Source: Paragorgia papillata
Lineage: Eukaryota > Cnidaria > Anthozoa > Scleralcyonacea > Coralliidae
NCBI GenBank assembly: GCA_035771165.1
Contig: JAWNZC010000314.1
Span: 5,727,001 to 5,791,000, forward strand
Length of the DNA: 64,000 nucleotides
Direction of reading: 5' to 3'
Shown here piece after piece: positions 11,713-22,743 of the stretch (position 1 is its first letter; every line of letters begins with the position of its first letter). Below the pieces are notes generated by a model. It ran no database searches and had not been told where the DNA came from. It worked only from the letters and a program-made list of their open reading frames with translations. A program made the position numbers and the translations under genes.

Positions 11713-12280
11713 CAGCCTGCAAGCAAGCTAAGCGACATTGTTTGTAACAAATATTGCTACAAGGTTCATATCAACAAGCTTGTTGTAAATAGCAATCATG
11801 GAATCGCAATGATAAAATGCGCAATTCTTGTACTTTGCCGCAAATACTCATGAAATAACGCTATTTTACAACTTAATTGATCTCAGACTTACTAATACAA
11901 AAGCTTAATTAGAGTATAATTATTGAGATCACATTTGCGTACATCGAGTGTGGTGACATGTAGTGGTCGCATTTTTACATCAATCAACAAATGAACATTG
12001 GATGAATATTATGTACAAAACCTACAGTATTATATAAATGACTAATACCTTGCTTTTTGTTCAACTTGTGAGATAATCTTCCGAGTTTTGGCCAGTAAGA
12101 AACGAAGCTTCACTGTACACATACAGTATCTTCAATGTCAAACGTTACTGAACCAGGAAGTGAAAATGCAAGGAAATAAAAGCAGTCAGGAAGTTGTTTA
12201 TCTCCACATGGAGTTATTTTTAATTTCGGTTTTAAATGCCACATAAATGAATTAATTATAGGAAATCTCTTTATATTACT

Positions 12281-12522
12281 GGGGCCGGTTGTACGAAGCC
12301 CAGATAGCGCTATTCACTGGATAGCGATTTTTTTAACCTTCGTAAAAATGGCCGAAGAGCTGTGAAACTACGGATCTGGAGCCCACAATAGATCTTAAAA
12401 ACTTCAGTTTATAAATACCGAATCCTAATTTGAGGTCATAACAATCAACGGCCAATTTTACGAAGGTTGAAAAAATCGCTATCCAGTGGATAGCGCTATC
12501 CGGCCTTCGTACAACCCGCCCC
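12281..12522. mobile_element. Foldback MITE, 242 bp
   Basis: The ends are GGGGCCGGTTGTACGAAG and CTTCGTACAACCCGCCCC. Arms of about 70 bp include AGATAGCGCTATTCACTGG and CCAGTGGATAGCGCTATC, then TTTTTTTAACCTTCGTAAAA and its complement. The middle is non-coding. Confidence 0.75.
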
Positions 12523-12804
12523 AGGAGTTATAAATGTTAAAATTAAATTCTCATAAATATTTTAAGTACTTAAGATGTATTTATTAATATAAAGTAAATG
12601 TAGCAAAAAATGATTTAAAGATTTTCACTTTATAATTGTTTTTAATAATATATTTTATTCAGCAAGCATTTATAATTATATAAAAAAGTAAAAATGAAAG
12701 AAGAATACTATTAAACTGCCAAGCTGTGAGCAGATATTCTGCTGTAAGAAGCGTCTTAAAGTTGAAAGTTGAAACTGAGTTATTTTTTTGGTAAGTTGCA
12801 AGCA

Positions 12805-13140
12805 TTATATAGAGAATAATACATGGATGTGCGGAAATATGAAATTTATTTCGAGTGTTGACCAGGATATCTCACGAGTGAGCGAAGCGAACGAGTGACA
12901 TATCCTGTTCAACACGAGAAATAAATTTCATATTTCCAAGCATCCATGTATTGTTCTGTTTATTATATAAAAAAATTGTCCTATTGCCTTGCAAAAATTG
13001 CATTAAACTATAATGCTGATTCAGCGATAATCGCCACATGTGCGATTATCATAAATAATCGCACATGTGAAATTATAACTTTTATCAGTGGCGGAAAAAT
13101 CAATAAAACACTCTATTTTATATAATAATAATCAATAAAG
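12805..13140. mobile_element. Foldback element family F1, copy 1
   Basis: Palindromic arms (ACATGGATG...GGAAATATGAAATTTATTTC and complement) enclose the short centre GAGTGAGCGAAGCGAACGAG. A tail follows with CACATGTGCGATTATCAT palindromes and AGTGGCGGAAAAATCAATAA. Other copies lie at about 41850-42095 and 45920-46520. Confidence 0.75.
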
Positions 13141-14144
13141 ACTGTATTAAAAATCAATAATGAGTATCAACTCCTGTGGCCTTGATTTTTTGACATTTTA
13201 CATATACCTGTACAGTAATTTCAGCTTTTTTCTTAATCAGTTTGAAAATCACTTAATCTCACATATCCTACTTAACCAGCCTTGCAATTTCCAAACAGAT
13301 AATAGGCAGAAATGGGTAAATTAATGTTAATTTGATAATTTAGAGCTCCTTGTGAGAGTTACGGACACAATCAGCTGTAAATTCCTTGCATAAAAATGCA
13401 ACCAAGTCGCCTCTTTTGCGATACTCTTTATAAATTTCATCTTCACCCACATCTCCTGTTAAGATTGAACATTTTTCTCTCAGTCTAAAAATGCAACAAG
13501 TGAGAACTGATTACAAGTTTGAATGAGAGAGCTAGTATAGATCAAAGAGAATTGATTAGGACCTTCAGTTTTTGTGAACCAATGGCCAAATTGGACTATT
13601 AACCCCAAACAACCAATTGTTAACTCGTAAACAAGCTATCACATGGTACATAAGAATACACCTCGTGATCTGCGGTTAACAAAACTGTTGCTTCGGAAGC
13701 GATGAAAACATTGTCTATGTGACTATGTCTCGCTCTACTGATTTGAGTAGTAATGAACAGTGAAGTTCACTGAACTGTTTTGTCAAACTACACCTTAAAA
13801 TTCACCAGTGTTTAATTAGTTCTTTTTCTTAATTATAAAATATTTTTATAAAAGGTTCAGTGAATTTCACTGTTTACCAGCCTAATCTGAAAGTCCTGAT
13901 TAATTGAGAGTTGATTAAAAAATCGCTGTGGTGTTTTGGGTAGTATCACAAAAAAAGATTAATGTAAATACCATACCTTGGTGGCCATTTCCCACCCCCC
14001 TGCATCATGCCAGCAATATCTTTAGCTTCCAGTCCACCACCACTCAATCGGTTCACACCATTTACAGTTTTTATGCCATATCTATAAAGTCAAATAAAAT
14101 AACATCAGAATACAAAATAAATATATATATATTTAAGAAATAGA

Positions 14145-14330
14145 AAATGGCCACCCGTGTTTATATAGCCTGATGCAAACATGAGAGTGAGTTGGGAGAA
14201 TTCGAAAGTTTATGTGAACCCGAGCCGTAGGCGAGGGTTTACATAAGTACTTTTGAATTCTCCCAACTCACTCGAGTGTTTGCATCAGGTTATATAAACA
14301 CAGGGCTTCCATTTTCTATTTCTTTTATGA
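14145..14330. mobile_element. Foldback element family F2, copy 1
   Basis: The arms CGTGTTTATATAGCCTGATG / CATCAGGTTATATAAACACA and GTGAGTTGGGAGAATTC / GAATTCTCCCAACTCAC surround the centre CCGAGCCGTAGGCGAGGG. A structurally similar copy is at 47970-48185. Confidence 0.7.
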
Positions 14331-15001
14331 AATAAGGTTAAAAAATGTGCCGTGACATCACAACCGTGTTTACATAGTCTGATATAAACACGGTAATTGA
14401 CCAATCACAGCGTGCGTAAGACGCAACCTATTTTATAAATAGTATATATAACCTGTACCATCACATCATCCAAACCCCTATGACCCTGTTTCCAAAAATG
14501 AGCATAAAGATGTTCTCCACACACACACACACACACATATATATACATATATATATATATACACACAGTATATATATATACAGTATATATATACATGTAT
14601 ATATTGTTACTTATTGATAGCTATTATTTACTGGATCTAGCCTTGAGATCTTTTTCAAATTTTTCTAAACTATATATCACTGTTCACCTTAACTAGCCTT
14701 TGCTTATAATTGCGGACAGTGATTGTTACTGTATCATTTTTTATTTTAAATAAAATGATGATGAAATGAATTGTTCAACTTGAGGAATATACAGTAGTGC
14801 AACACTATTTTAGGAACGCTTGTATTGCCACGACAGTAAGTGTCACCATGGCTAGACTGCAGTTTAGCCAAGTGACAACACAACTTGTATTGCTGACCAC
14901 CTGAGGTGTCTATAGGGTCATGGTTTATGCTGAGGTCTTTAGTGTTTCCAGTCTTAGTGTCATATGATGCCTAGTTCAGGATCAGCTTTTTGATTGTTGC
15001 T

Positions 15002-15690
15002 TATTACGCGTACTAACGTAACAACAAAAATTAACCGCTTTCTCAGCAACGATTTAATCAGTACCAACGTAGTACTATACTAACGTACCAAGAATATAAA
15101 AATAAGATAACTTTTTGCCAATTGTTGCTTATTACGCGTACTAACGTACTAAGAATATAAATAAGATACATATGTCCAAATATTGCCGACTGCCGTACTA
15201 AGAAAATAAAAATAAGATATATATGTCCAAATAGTGACTATTTGGACATATATCTTATTTTTATTTTCTTAGTACGTTAGTACGGCAGTACTTGGACATA
15301 TATCTTATTTTTATTTTCTTAGGACATTAGTACGGCAGTATTAAATACTGCCGTACTAACGTACTAAGAAAATAAAAATAAGATATATGTCCAAATACTG
15401 CCGTACTAACGTCCTAAGAAAATAAAAATAAGATATATGTCCAAGTACTGCCGTACTAACGTACTAAGAAAATAAAAATACGATATATGTCCAAATACTG
15501 CCGTGCTAACGTACTAACGTACTAAGAAAATAAAAATAAGATATATGTCCAAATACTGCCGTACTAACGTACTAAGAAAATAAAAATAAGATATATGTCC
15601 AAGTACTGCCGTACTAACGTACTAAGAAAATAAAAATACGATATATGTCCAAATACTGCCGTACTAACGTCCTAAGAAAATAAAAATAAG
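15002..15690. repeat. Palindromic array, ~60-bp unit
   Basis: About ten units built from ACTGCCGTACTAACGTACTA, AGAAAATAAAAATAAG and ATATATGTCC. Units before about 15235 and after 15345 read one way; two or three in between (15238-15340) are inverted, giving two large hairpin centres. The same unit, in inverted orientation, recurs at 22185-22390. Confidence 0.85.
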
Positions 15691-15720
15691 TACAATCGTA
15701 CTACTGGACCAGGAACTGGC

Positions 15721-15840
15721 CGCCTTCGCTCGAAACGTTAGACTCCTACGTTCTCTCTTTCGGCAGTATATCTAACCTTACTAATAATATTTCGATTGTT
15801 GTTTCAACACTGCCTAGCTACGCAGCACGCTACTTTTATT
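15721..15840 (+). repeat. Dispersed ~130-bp element, copy D
   Basis: Nearly complete: CGCCTTCGCTCGAAACG, ACGTTCTCTCTTTCGGCAG, ATTTCGATTGTTGTTTCAAC, CTACGCAGCACGCTACTTTT. It abuts the palindromic array directly. Confidence 0.75.
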
Positions 15841-16019
15841 ATATATATATAATTGCTAATAAACCCTGGTCCTTGGGATATGCGTTGAACTGTATAATAA
15901 AACGCCACCTTACATAAATAATATAATTAGCTTATGTCATTGCGCTCAACCAGAGAGTGAACTCGTGCAGCTCTTAGGTGAATCGTTAGTTGGCAGCAAT
16001 CTTAGTTTGACTGATTATG

Positions 16020-17198
16020 TAGCCTGCGTAGCGGCGCTTGGGGTTGGGGTTGGGGGGGGGGGGGGGGGACAGCGGCGACGAGCGAGCGACGAAGTCGCGA
16101 GCGAGTGGAGAGGGAGGAAGAAAGGGGAAGGGGAGGGAAGAAAGGGGTGGGGGAGGGAAGAAAGGGGTGGGGGAGGGAAGAAACAGGAAGGGAGAGGGAG
16201 CGCCTGCACGAAAGACCCATATTTTTGGATTTCCGCGGCCGTCAGCGAACGCAAAATTCTGATTGGCTGACGAATTCATTAGTATTCAGGGCTTTCCTTC
16301 GGTAGGAAATGAATCATTGGAAAATGGCGACTTTAGAAGAATCGTGCGTTGATGATATTCTTTCCAAAGCATTATCAGATCTTCATTTAGCTTTTGGTTA
16401 CGGGGTTTGGCAAGAGCTTGATTTATCAAACGTTTGTGCGCGTGATTACCAGTTGGCACTTGGCAGGAAATGTGATCTCTCCTAGCTTGAATAGTATTAT
16501 TAGGGACCAACTGGATCACATGGAAATCTAAGGTTATTCTGCCGTTGATGCGTCGCTAATATCTCTGGAAGATATTCGTAAATGTTCGTTCAAAATAATC
16601 GTTGCCACCGCAGAAATCGTGAGAAAGAAGCGGTTCATGGAGATACTAAGACTAAGAGATCCGAGTTGTCCTTCACCAGAACATCGCTCAGATCGCTGCT
16701 ATTGTGGTCGGCAGCGTTTCTTATTTATCTTCCACAAGGCCTACAAATTCGCTCGGACAGAGTTCCACAGCGTATTGGTAATAACTTATTAAAAGCCAAA
16801 TGGACTCGCATGCTTCTGCCAGAACCAAGTATTGGCTCTCTTGTCTACGCGATGACTTGAATAAATTTTCAAAAGAGTTCTTAATACTTCCAGCAAGTGC
16901 GGTCAGCTGGCAATCACAGAACCTGCAAATCCGTTACCGCTTGCCTCCTTTTGTTTTCGTCCTCTTTCCTTCACTATTTTTTTCGAAGTTTCAGACATGA
17001 ATAATCATGAGCACCGCAGCGATATATTTCTACGCTTAAAGTGAAATCCAATCATGCGTTATGATCGGTTGAATTTTGAATCGGGTTGACAGTTTGGTAA
17101 TTGGATTACTAGGGGCGGAAATCCAAAATCATGGGTCTTTCGTGCAGGCGCTTCCTCCCCCTCCACTCGCTCGCGACTTCGTCGCTCGCTCGTCGCCG

Positions 17199-17230
<32 letters not shown>

Positions 17231-17257
17231 CAACCCCAAGCGCCGCTACGCAGGCTA
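16020..17257. mobile_element. Mutator-like element, 1238 bp, 9-bp target duplication
   Basis: Long terminal inverted repeats of roughly 200 bp begin TAGCCTGCGTAGCGGCGCTT and end in its complement. They run through a poly-G (left) or poly-C (right) tract, GACGAGCGAGCGACGAAGTC and AAAGACCCAT. The element is bounded by the exact 9-bp direct repeat CTGATTATG at 16011-16019 and 17258-17266. That duplication size and long inverted ends fit the Mutator superfamily. The interior (16290-17080) has only short frames and no recognisable transposase, so this looks non-autonomous. The G-rich frames read on both strands are artefacts. Confidence 0.85.
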
Positions 17258-17886
17258 CTGATTATGCTGATCATCCTAGAGGCAGACATAGTTTAATTTG
17301 ATTAAACCGTTTGAGAACAACCAGGGGCAGCATGGCTTGCGTCAGCCGGTTCACAAGCTAGGGTTTTGAAACCGCCTGATGTAACACTGAGACAGAGACA
17401 CGCAGGCACAGCTGCATTCGCATATTAAAATATAGGAAATAAAATTACAAAAATTCGGCAAACATAGCTTAACAACAAATTCGTGCGCAGTGCAGTGGTA
17501 AAAGAAGCTGTAGCTTTTGAGTCAACCACTGCGTAACAGTAATAATTCTGACTTTCTAGAAACACAGTTTTATATCGTTTTATATGCACGTAAAAATCCA
17601 AATACAACATGAATTTATCAATATTTCTTGCATCCAAAATTGACGGTGCCAAGAAAGATGAAGGCTGCACATTTAACCACAGTGCCCTGCGACCACAAAT
17701 CAGTTCAAATGACAACTAAACAATAAAGACAAGAGCTTCCTTCCTACCAAAATTGATCTGTTTTAAGCTTTATCTTCTTATAATTCTACAGGACGCTTAA
17801 TCTTCTTATAATTCTACAGGACGCTTAATCTTCTTATAATTCTACAGGAAACAATGTTTACTGCGCGTAAATAACATGTGGTTAAC

Positions 17887-18131
17887 TTAAATACTTAAAT
17901 GCACAATTCGCCATCTTTTTCGGTACGGTAAGCTCACTAGTTTCACGCAAAATGTGCAAATAAATTTTGTTATTTTGGATTCTTCTAATTTAATGCCCGC
18001 GCACTTAAAGTGTTGCCACTGCTGACATACTCCACAGACTATCATTCCTGACTTCTTTTTTGAAGGACATAGATTACATTTTCCTTTGTCTTCAAATTTG
18101 CGTTTCTTTACATCTCGCTCTGATGGCATGC
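17887..18131 (-). CDS. PHD-finger terminal exon of an unrecognised gene
   Basis: The exon begins after a TTTCAG acceptor at about 18132 and ends with a stop at 17887. It encodes a C4HC3 PHD-type zinc finger: CNLC, nine residues, CGVC, then QHFKC and FICTFC, followed by a basic tail. PHD fingers usually read histone H3 tails in the nucleus. A basic stretch (DVKKRKFEDKGK) precedes the finger. The exon joins in phase 1 to the exon at about 18.3 kb. I do not recognise the full protein. Confidence 0.65.
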
Positions 18132-18301
18132 CTGAAATAGTATTGAAAAAAGTTTGAATGTTAAAGATAATTATGAAAAGCTAAATATATTCACGACAAT
18201 GTCGAATATCTACTAAAATAAAGATGCATATCGACATTTCTTGAATTCAGCAATTCTGTTAATTATGGTTATTGTTAATTAACAACAATAATAACAAACC
18301 T

Positions 18302-18391
18302 GTCTGCGCTGAGTCCGTTTCTGTTCCTGACGTTTCTTGAACTTCGTTTGGACCAGAGCTCGAGTCTGGTGCATCATCTTCAAAAACGCCT
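18302..18391 (-). CDS. Acidic/Ser-rich exon of the PHD gene
   Basis: A short phase-1 exon (acceptor TTAACAG, donor ACAG/GTTTGT) encodes an acidic, Ser/Thr-rich linker containing VFEDDAPDSSSG. It keeps the frame open into the PHD exon. Confidence 0.5.
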
Positions 18392-18730
18392 GTTAATAAT
18401 ATGAGTGATTATGAGATAAGATTAGTTTCAGGTTGAGTCGAAAAAAATATTTAGACAACGTTCATATTTTTTACAAGTTGGTTACTGTTATCAAGAATTG
18501 TAATAGAACGTGACCTAAAAACATTTAAAATATAAATGCTAAAATTCTCTAATTACCGCGTCATATTAACTTATGCGCATTTAAAACTTATTTGAATTAT
18601 TTACACAAGAACGAGACTTGAAAGGTTGATTTAAATGGGTATTAAAGAAGATGAAATTGGCGGCTATTTATGTAGATAAACTTGAACAAATCTGCATTTC
18701 TTGCAGTAGCAAAAAGAAATTTTGAACTCA

Positions 18731-18775
18731 CCAGAATCATTCAATGAAGACTGTCCTTCAATTGATGCGCATTCT
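18731..18775 (-). CDS. Small exon of the PHD gene
   Basis: A 45-base phase-1 exon (acceptor CTTACAG, donor TCTG/GTGAGT) encodes CASIEGQSSLNDS. It joins in frame to the coiled-coil exon before it and the acidic exon after it. Confidence 0.45.
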
Positions 18776-19081
18776 GTAAGAAAAAAAGGACGTCTATTTT
18801 TTGCCAATAACAATACACTAATAAGGATGGACGTAGCATGCGGCGCGCAGCGTTGTTACAAGCAGGTTACAAGCATCTGCGCGCAGGCTATAGGATGAAC
18901 GTTATTAATACCATATTCTCCAATGCATACATGATAACAAATAACTTGTATAGTCAATCTTGTGGTCAGGGACTCACAACCCTTTTTGAAAACTTCATTC
19001 TTGATACGCGCGTGCGCATTCCTTACTATAAAATTACAAACTAGCACATTCAAGTCACTCGGAAGTATAATTTCCACATAC

Positions 19082-19363
19082 CTCCAATACGCTCAGCAAC
19101 GGCTCGGAGCACTGACGTAGGCTGACCGACCTCAGTTAATCTCCGTCTCAGCGACAGAGTTGAACTACTGATTGAACTGTATATACGAGGCTCCTTTTTT
19201 TCACCATCACTTTTTTTCAGTTTTATTTCTTTCATTAATTCTTGTACTTTTTTCTGATGCTGTTCTTTTTGTTCTTTTAACTTCGTTCGGAGATGTTTTA
19301 TCTTTCTTTGGGCTGAATCAAGCTCTTTTTTAAGTTTGGGGCACGCCAAACACTCTATTTGTT
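19082..19363 (-). CDS. Coiled-coil exon of the PHD gene
   Basis: A 282-base exon (acceptor CCACAG, donor GGAG/GTATGT). It starts with a Cys-containing segment (ECLACPKLKKE) and continues as a long charged helix with heptad spacing (KIKHLRTKLKEQKEQ, then KVQELMKEIKLKK), typical of a coiled coil. The end is Ser-rich. It probably dimerises the protein. The frame is continuous into the next exons by phase. Confidence 0.55.
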
Positions 19364-20141
19364 CTGTGGTCGTAGTGTTTTCGTCTCTTCTGTCACCAAA
19401 CCCTTAATGAACATCGTGCATTCAGCTAGTATAATTCATATAGTCTATAAGTTGCTGGTACTCGGAGATCTCATTTCTATTTATATGTTATCTTATTGTA
19501 AGTCGTAGTAACTGAATATTGCGCACATGTGTAAATTATTATGGTTGGAGAAGAAAAAGCTTTATTTTTTCCTTGTAGTCTCTTGTATAGCCCTGTGTCA
19601 GTGCTGATAATTAATAAAATTGAAACTTGCACCAATTATGTATCTGGACAAATTACACTGATTCATTGACTTGTATAAATATGCAAATTAGAATTTCTGA
19701 CCTTGTTAGATCTCTTCCCTCCTGAAAACTGTGGACTGTTATTATAAACAGTCTTGAAAAGTGTTGAAATGTATTATACTCTACTATTTAATAGTTGAGT
19801 CGGTTTTCTTTGTTCTTTCTGGAGCTGTATCTACGATATATCCCAAGAGAACCGATAATTAAAAATTCAAGGCGCTGTACTGTTAGATATTGCCCTGGTC
19901 AACAGGACAATATCTAGATATTGCCCTGGTCAACAGGGCAATATATAGTAATTATATGTTTTTTAGAAAACCTCCTCAACTATTAAATAAGTCAGTTATA
20001 ATTACCTCGAACCTCGGCTTTTATCCAAATAAACCCCTCGGGGCCTACGGCCTCGGGCTGTGTTTGGCTAAAAGCCTCGGTTCTCGGTAATTAACACTTA
20101 CATACTCTAATACTTAAGAGTAACGCTAGGGCTGTGCAGCG

Positions 20142-20220
20142 AGGATCTAAAATGAACTCGATGAAGCACAAAACGTTTGCTGCAAACGTTTTGTGCTTCA
20201 TCGAGTTCATTCTAGATCCT
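20142..20220. repeat. 79-nt near-perfect hairpin
   Basis: Two 38-base arms separated by CTG, with one mismatch. The arms include GAACTCGATGAAGCACAAAA and its complement. It lies about 110 bases beyond the donor of the exon at 20332-20614. Confidence 0.9.
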
Positions 20221-20331
20221 GCAAAACGTTTCAGAGAAAATCTGACTCTGATTTGTCGATTTTTATAGCTTCTTTTTTATCGAGCTGCCCTAACAAGGAA
20301 AGTAACAATGTAGGAAAACCTTTGTACTTAC

Positions 20332-20614
20332 AAGAATCAATAAGGTTTAAAGTATTTTCGTCGATGGCATCCCTTGGGATTTTAATCGACACATCCTTTT
20401 GAGCTTGTTCTTCAAACGAAGAGCGAAACTCGTGATTTGCCCCTGTTATTCCACTGCACATGTCACTGATATCATCTACGGAATATGGACTCCCTGCTCT
20501 TGTCAACACGCTTAAAAGTCTTCCTCTGTGCAAGTGAACAGCTGCAGCACCATGATCACCATGATGGGTTTGACTGGCTCGCTGTTTGACAGAAGGTTTT
20601 AGCCACCTAAACAC
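20332..20614 (-). CDS. Exon of an unrecognised gene
   Basis: An open 283-base exon with good splice sites (TTTAG/GTG acceptor at 20615; TCTT/GTAAGT donor at 20331). It contains the His/Gly-rich phrase THHGDHGAAAVHLHRGR, then LLSVLTRAGSPYSV. It follows in phase 0 from the exon at 20741-20920. Joining it directly to the coiled-coil exon at 19363 would create a stop, so either an exon between them is missing or this is a separate gene. No family recognised. Confidence 0.45.
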
Positions 20615-20740
20615 CTAAAGATACATTTTTTATATTTAAACAATATTTTGACTTTACAATTCTACGACGGCAGGGTGACGTACAGATTCACGTTAACACA
20701 CACATACACACATACAAGAGATTTGATATACCATACGTAC

Positions 20741-20920
20741 ATTTTCACTTGGTCCATTTTCTATGGCAGCTACAATGTCCTTCATTAGTTGATCCAATGT
20801 TGCTTTAACTTTTCGCGACTTTCCATAAAGCATAGTGACGTATGGAATAAGACTTTTCGTAACGTAATCGTCAAACTCAGAGCAAGAAATTACGCTACTC
20901 TGGGCAACAAGGTCAATTAT
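20741..20920 (-). CDS. Exon of an unrecognised gene
   Basis: A 180-base phase-0 exon (acceptor AAAG, donor AAAT/GTACGT) encoding 60 residues, helical in character, with SLIPYVTMLYGKSRKV and DQLMKDIVAAIENG. It lies between the exons at 21038-21295 and 20332-20614 and joins both in frame. Function unknown. Confidence 0.45.
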
Positions 20921-21037
20921 CTTTAAAAAAAATTTAAAAATTTACAGCTTTTAGGTTAGCACTCAGCATGCACAACACTGTCCTACACTGTACATGTACT
21001 AGGATTATGAAAAGTAAATAGAATTGTAGAACTGTAC

Positions 21038-21295
21038 CTTGAAGGCAAAGTATCTATAGCAGCTATAAATACTTGGCAAACGACTTGGAAGACCCACGAG
21101 CTTGGTAGTGAAAAAATGCACATGTTCCTCCAGGTCACACTCTTCGAGGTCAGCGCCCGTCTTTATAATAGAAGGAATGCATCTGGTGGAGGCATGTTGC
21201 ATGACGCGTTTTTTGTTGTCGAAAAAGTCCATATGTCCCGAGCCACTAGCAGTTAAAATCTTTTCAAACATGATTGGCGTTGTTCTCTCAAATGC
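21038..21295 (-). CDS. Exon of an unrecognised gene
   Basis: A 258-base phase-0 exon (acceptor ATATAG, donor CAAG/GTACAG) encoding 86 residues, including FEKILTASGSGHMDFFDNKK and EEHVHFFTTKLVGLPSRL. The start of this gene is not identified. A possible upstream exon at 21549-21657 is out of phase with it, so I leave that piece out. Confidence 0.45.
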
Positions 21296-21673
21296 CTATA
21301 TAGTTATTATAAAACATAAACATTGGTAAATGACTAAAACAATTCTTGTGAATGTGGAATGTTGATTTTACTCGTATTTATTGGCTACATATAAATGTAT
21401 AATTAAATAAAACGCTTGTTGAGTCAAAAGTTATAAGTCATATACTGTACATACATACATGCACTGGGAACGTAATATTACAACTGGGCATTTGCAGTGT
21501 AACCATGCATCACTTTTTTTTAAATATGAAATATAAAGATTTGCATACCTCGTATCATCATCCGACGTAAAATTAACAACAGTCATAAGAAACGTTGTCA
21601 AGGGAACTTCATTTCCACCACCTTTTGTTTGTTTTCCGCCTCCTTGAAACGTTGACACTAATACTTTTTTCAG

Positions 21674-21940
21674 GGTGTTTGCAACTACAAGGATCAGAAG
21701 TGCAAAACCTTGTACAATCCAAATGGTAAAATTCTTGAGAAATTTAATTCTATGGCAGCAGAACAGACATTTGTATGGGCCAGCAGATTGAAAAGAATTG
21801 TTTGTGCCATGCCTAGAGTTCACCAGTTCTTTTACTTCCATCGTGCAATCAAGAGACGCAATACATACACAGAACGTTGCCACAAAAATGGCAAAGAGCC
21901 AGTATTGCCCAAACAGAACAATGAATGGCTTTCTAATTGA
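21674..21940 (+). mobile_element. KDZ-transposase-like terminal exon
   Basis: Plus-strand exon opening after CTTTTTTCAG and ending in a stop. It encodes GVCNYKDQKCKTLYNPNG, then EQTFVWASRLKRIVCAMP, then FFYFHRAIKRRNTYTERC. The EQxFxWxSR...M...H.F.LHR...RRN.YTE layout is what I remember from the C-terminal region of KDZ (Kyakuja-Dileera-Zisupton) transposases. No upstream transposase exons are seen on this strand, so it is probably a remnant. It is the only plus-strand coding piece I support. Confidence 0.5.
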
Positions 21941-22184
21941 CTGTTGTTTTTTTTTATTTAACACTCAAGTTGACAATTGTGCATGACGTCGATATTTTTT
22001 ATCAAATATCACTAGTTTACAGTAATTAGAATAAAGCGTCTTTCATCATGTAGTAATAGTCATGCGTGTAGTATATACTTCTTGATGAATATTAATGTAA
22101 TAATTTATGAAAGAATCACAAAAGAAATCAGTTACGTTGTGACGTTGTATATATATATATATATACGAAAACCAACAAATAAAT

Positions 22185-22390
22185 CATATTTTTATTTTCT
22201 TAGAATACGTTAGTACCTAAAGTACGGCAGTACTTGGACATATATATCTTATTTTTATTTTCTTAGTACGTTAGTACGGCAGTACTTGGACATATATCTC
22301 TTATTTTTATTTTCTTAGTACGTTAGTACGGCAGTATACTTGGACATATGTATCTATTCTTATGTTTTATTTTCTTAGACTTAGTACATA
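22185..22390. repeat. Dispersed copy of the palindromic array unit
   Basis: Three units of the repeat seen at 15002-15690 in the opposite orientation: TAGTACGTTAGTACGGCAGT, CTTGGACATATATCTTATTT, TTATTTTCTTAG. Confidence 0.85.
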
Positions 22391-22639
22391 AAAAACAATT
22401 CTAATGTTTGCTATAGCTCTCAAACGCAACCCTTCTGGTTATATTATACGAGTTATATTGCAACATAAAATAATAACATTCAAACAGAAAACAAAACACC
22501 CTTAGTACATTATTCACGGTAACAAGAAAAAAAAGTAAAAAAGGCATTCCTATTTTGAGCATGGTCTTAGTGTTTCAATGACATGCACTGGTGTCTGCTA
22601 AAGTACAGCTGTAATGTCACCATACTGTATGATACTTAC

Positions 22640-22743
22640 TCTTCCCATGCATTCTCACACACGTCCTCAATGATATCAAGATATTCTGATTCAGATAAAC
22701 CTTTCTTTTTTAAAGATGGTCTTTTATCTTCTGCTTTTTTAAG
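22640..22743 (-). CDS. MZB1: MZB1-like protein, exon 2
   Basis: A 104-base exon (acceptor TTGCAG, donor AAGA/GTAAGT) that joins in phase 0 to the exon at 25152. It encodes a basic stretch followed by LSESEYLDIIEDVCENAWE, matching the ELVYTDVLDRSC..NW segment of MZB1/pERp1, including the conserved Cys. The rest of the family domain (about 90 residues beginning near YGV.EV..VKRL.GPG) is not found downstream in the next kilobases. Confidence 0.65.

Larger units (their letters stand above)
10198..17886. other. Gene-free region rich in inverted-repeat elements
   Basis: I see no gene with conserved features here. It holds dispersed ~130-bp elements, at least four separate inverted-repeat elements (10675-11625, 12281-12522, about 12805-13140 and 14145-14330), a palindromic array (15002-15690), a (CA)n/(TA)n tract near 14519-14600 and a Mutator-like element (16020-17257). 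Small frames in the G-rich parts are low-complexity. Confidence 0.6.

Noticed and set aside
15965..16305. Overlapping Gly/Arg- and Pro/Ser-rich frames
   Set aside because: They fall in the G-rich terminal repeat of the Mutator-like element and appear on both strands.
21549..21657. Minus-strand exon encoding FQGGGKQTKGGG...SDDDTR before the exon at 21295
   Set aside because: Good donor, but leaves phase 2 while the next exon needs phase 0, and it lies against the opposite-strand KDZ-like exon. Too weak to annotate.
21431..21964. Minus-strand frame of 177 codons with apparent membrane segments
   Set aside because: It is mostly the antisense of the plus-strand KDZ-like exon; the hydrophobic stretches have no family features.
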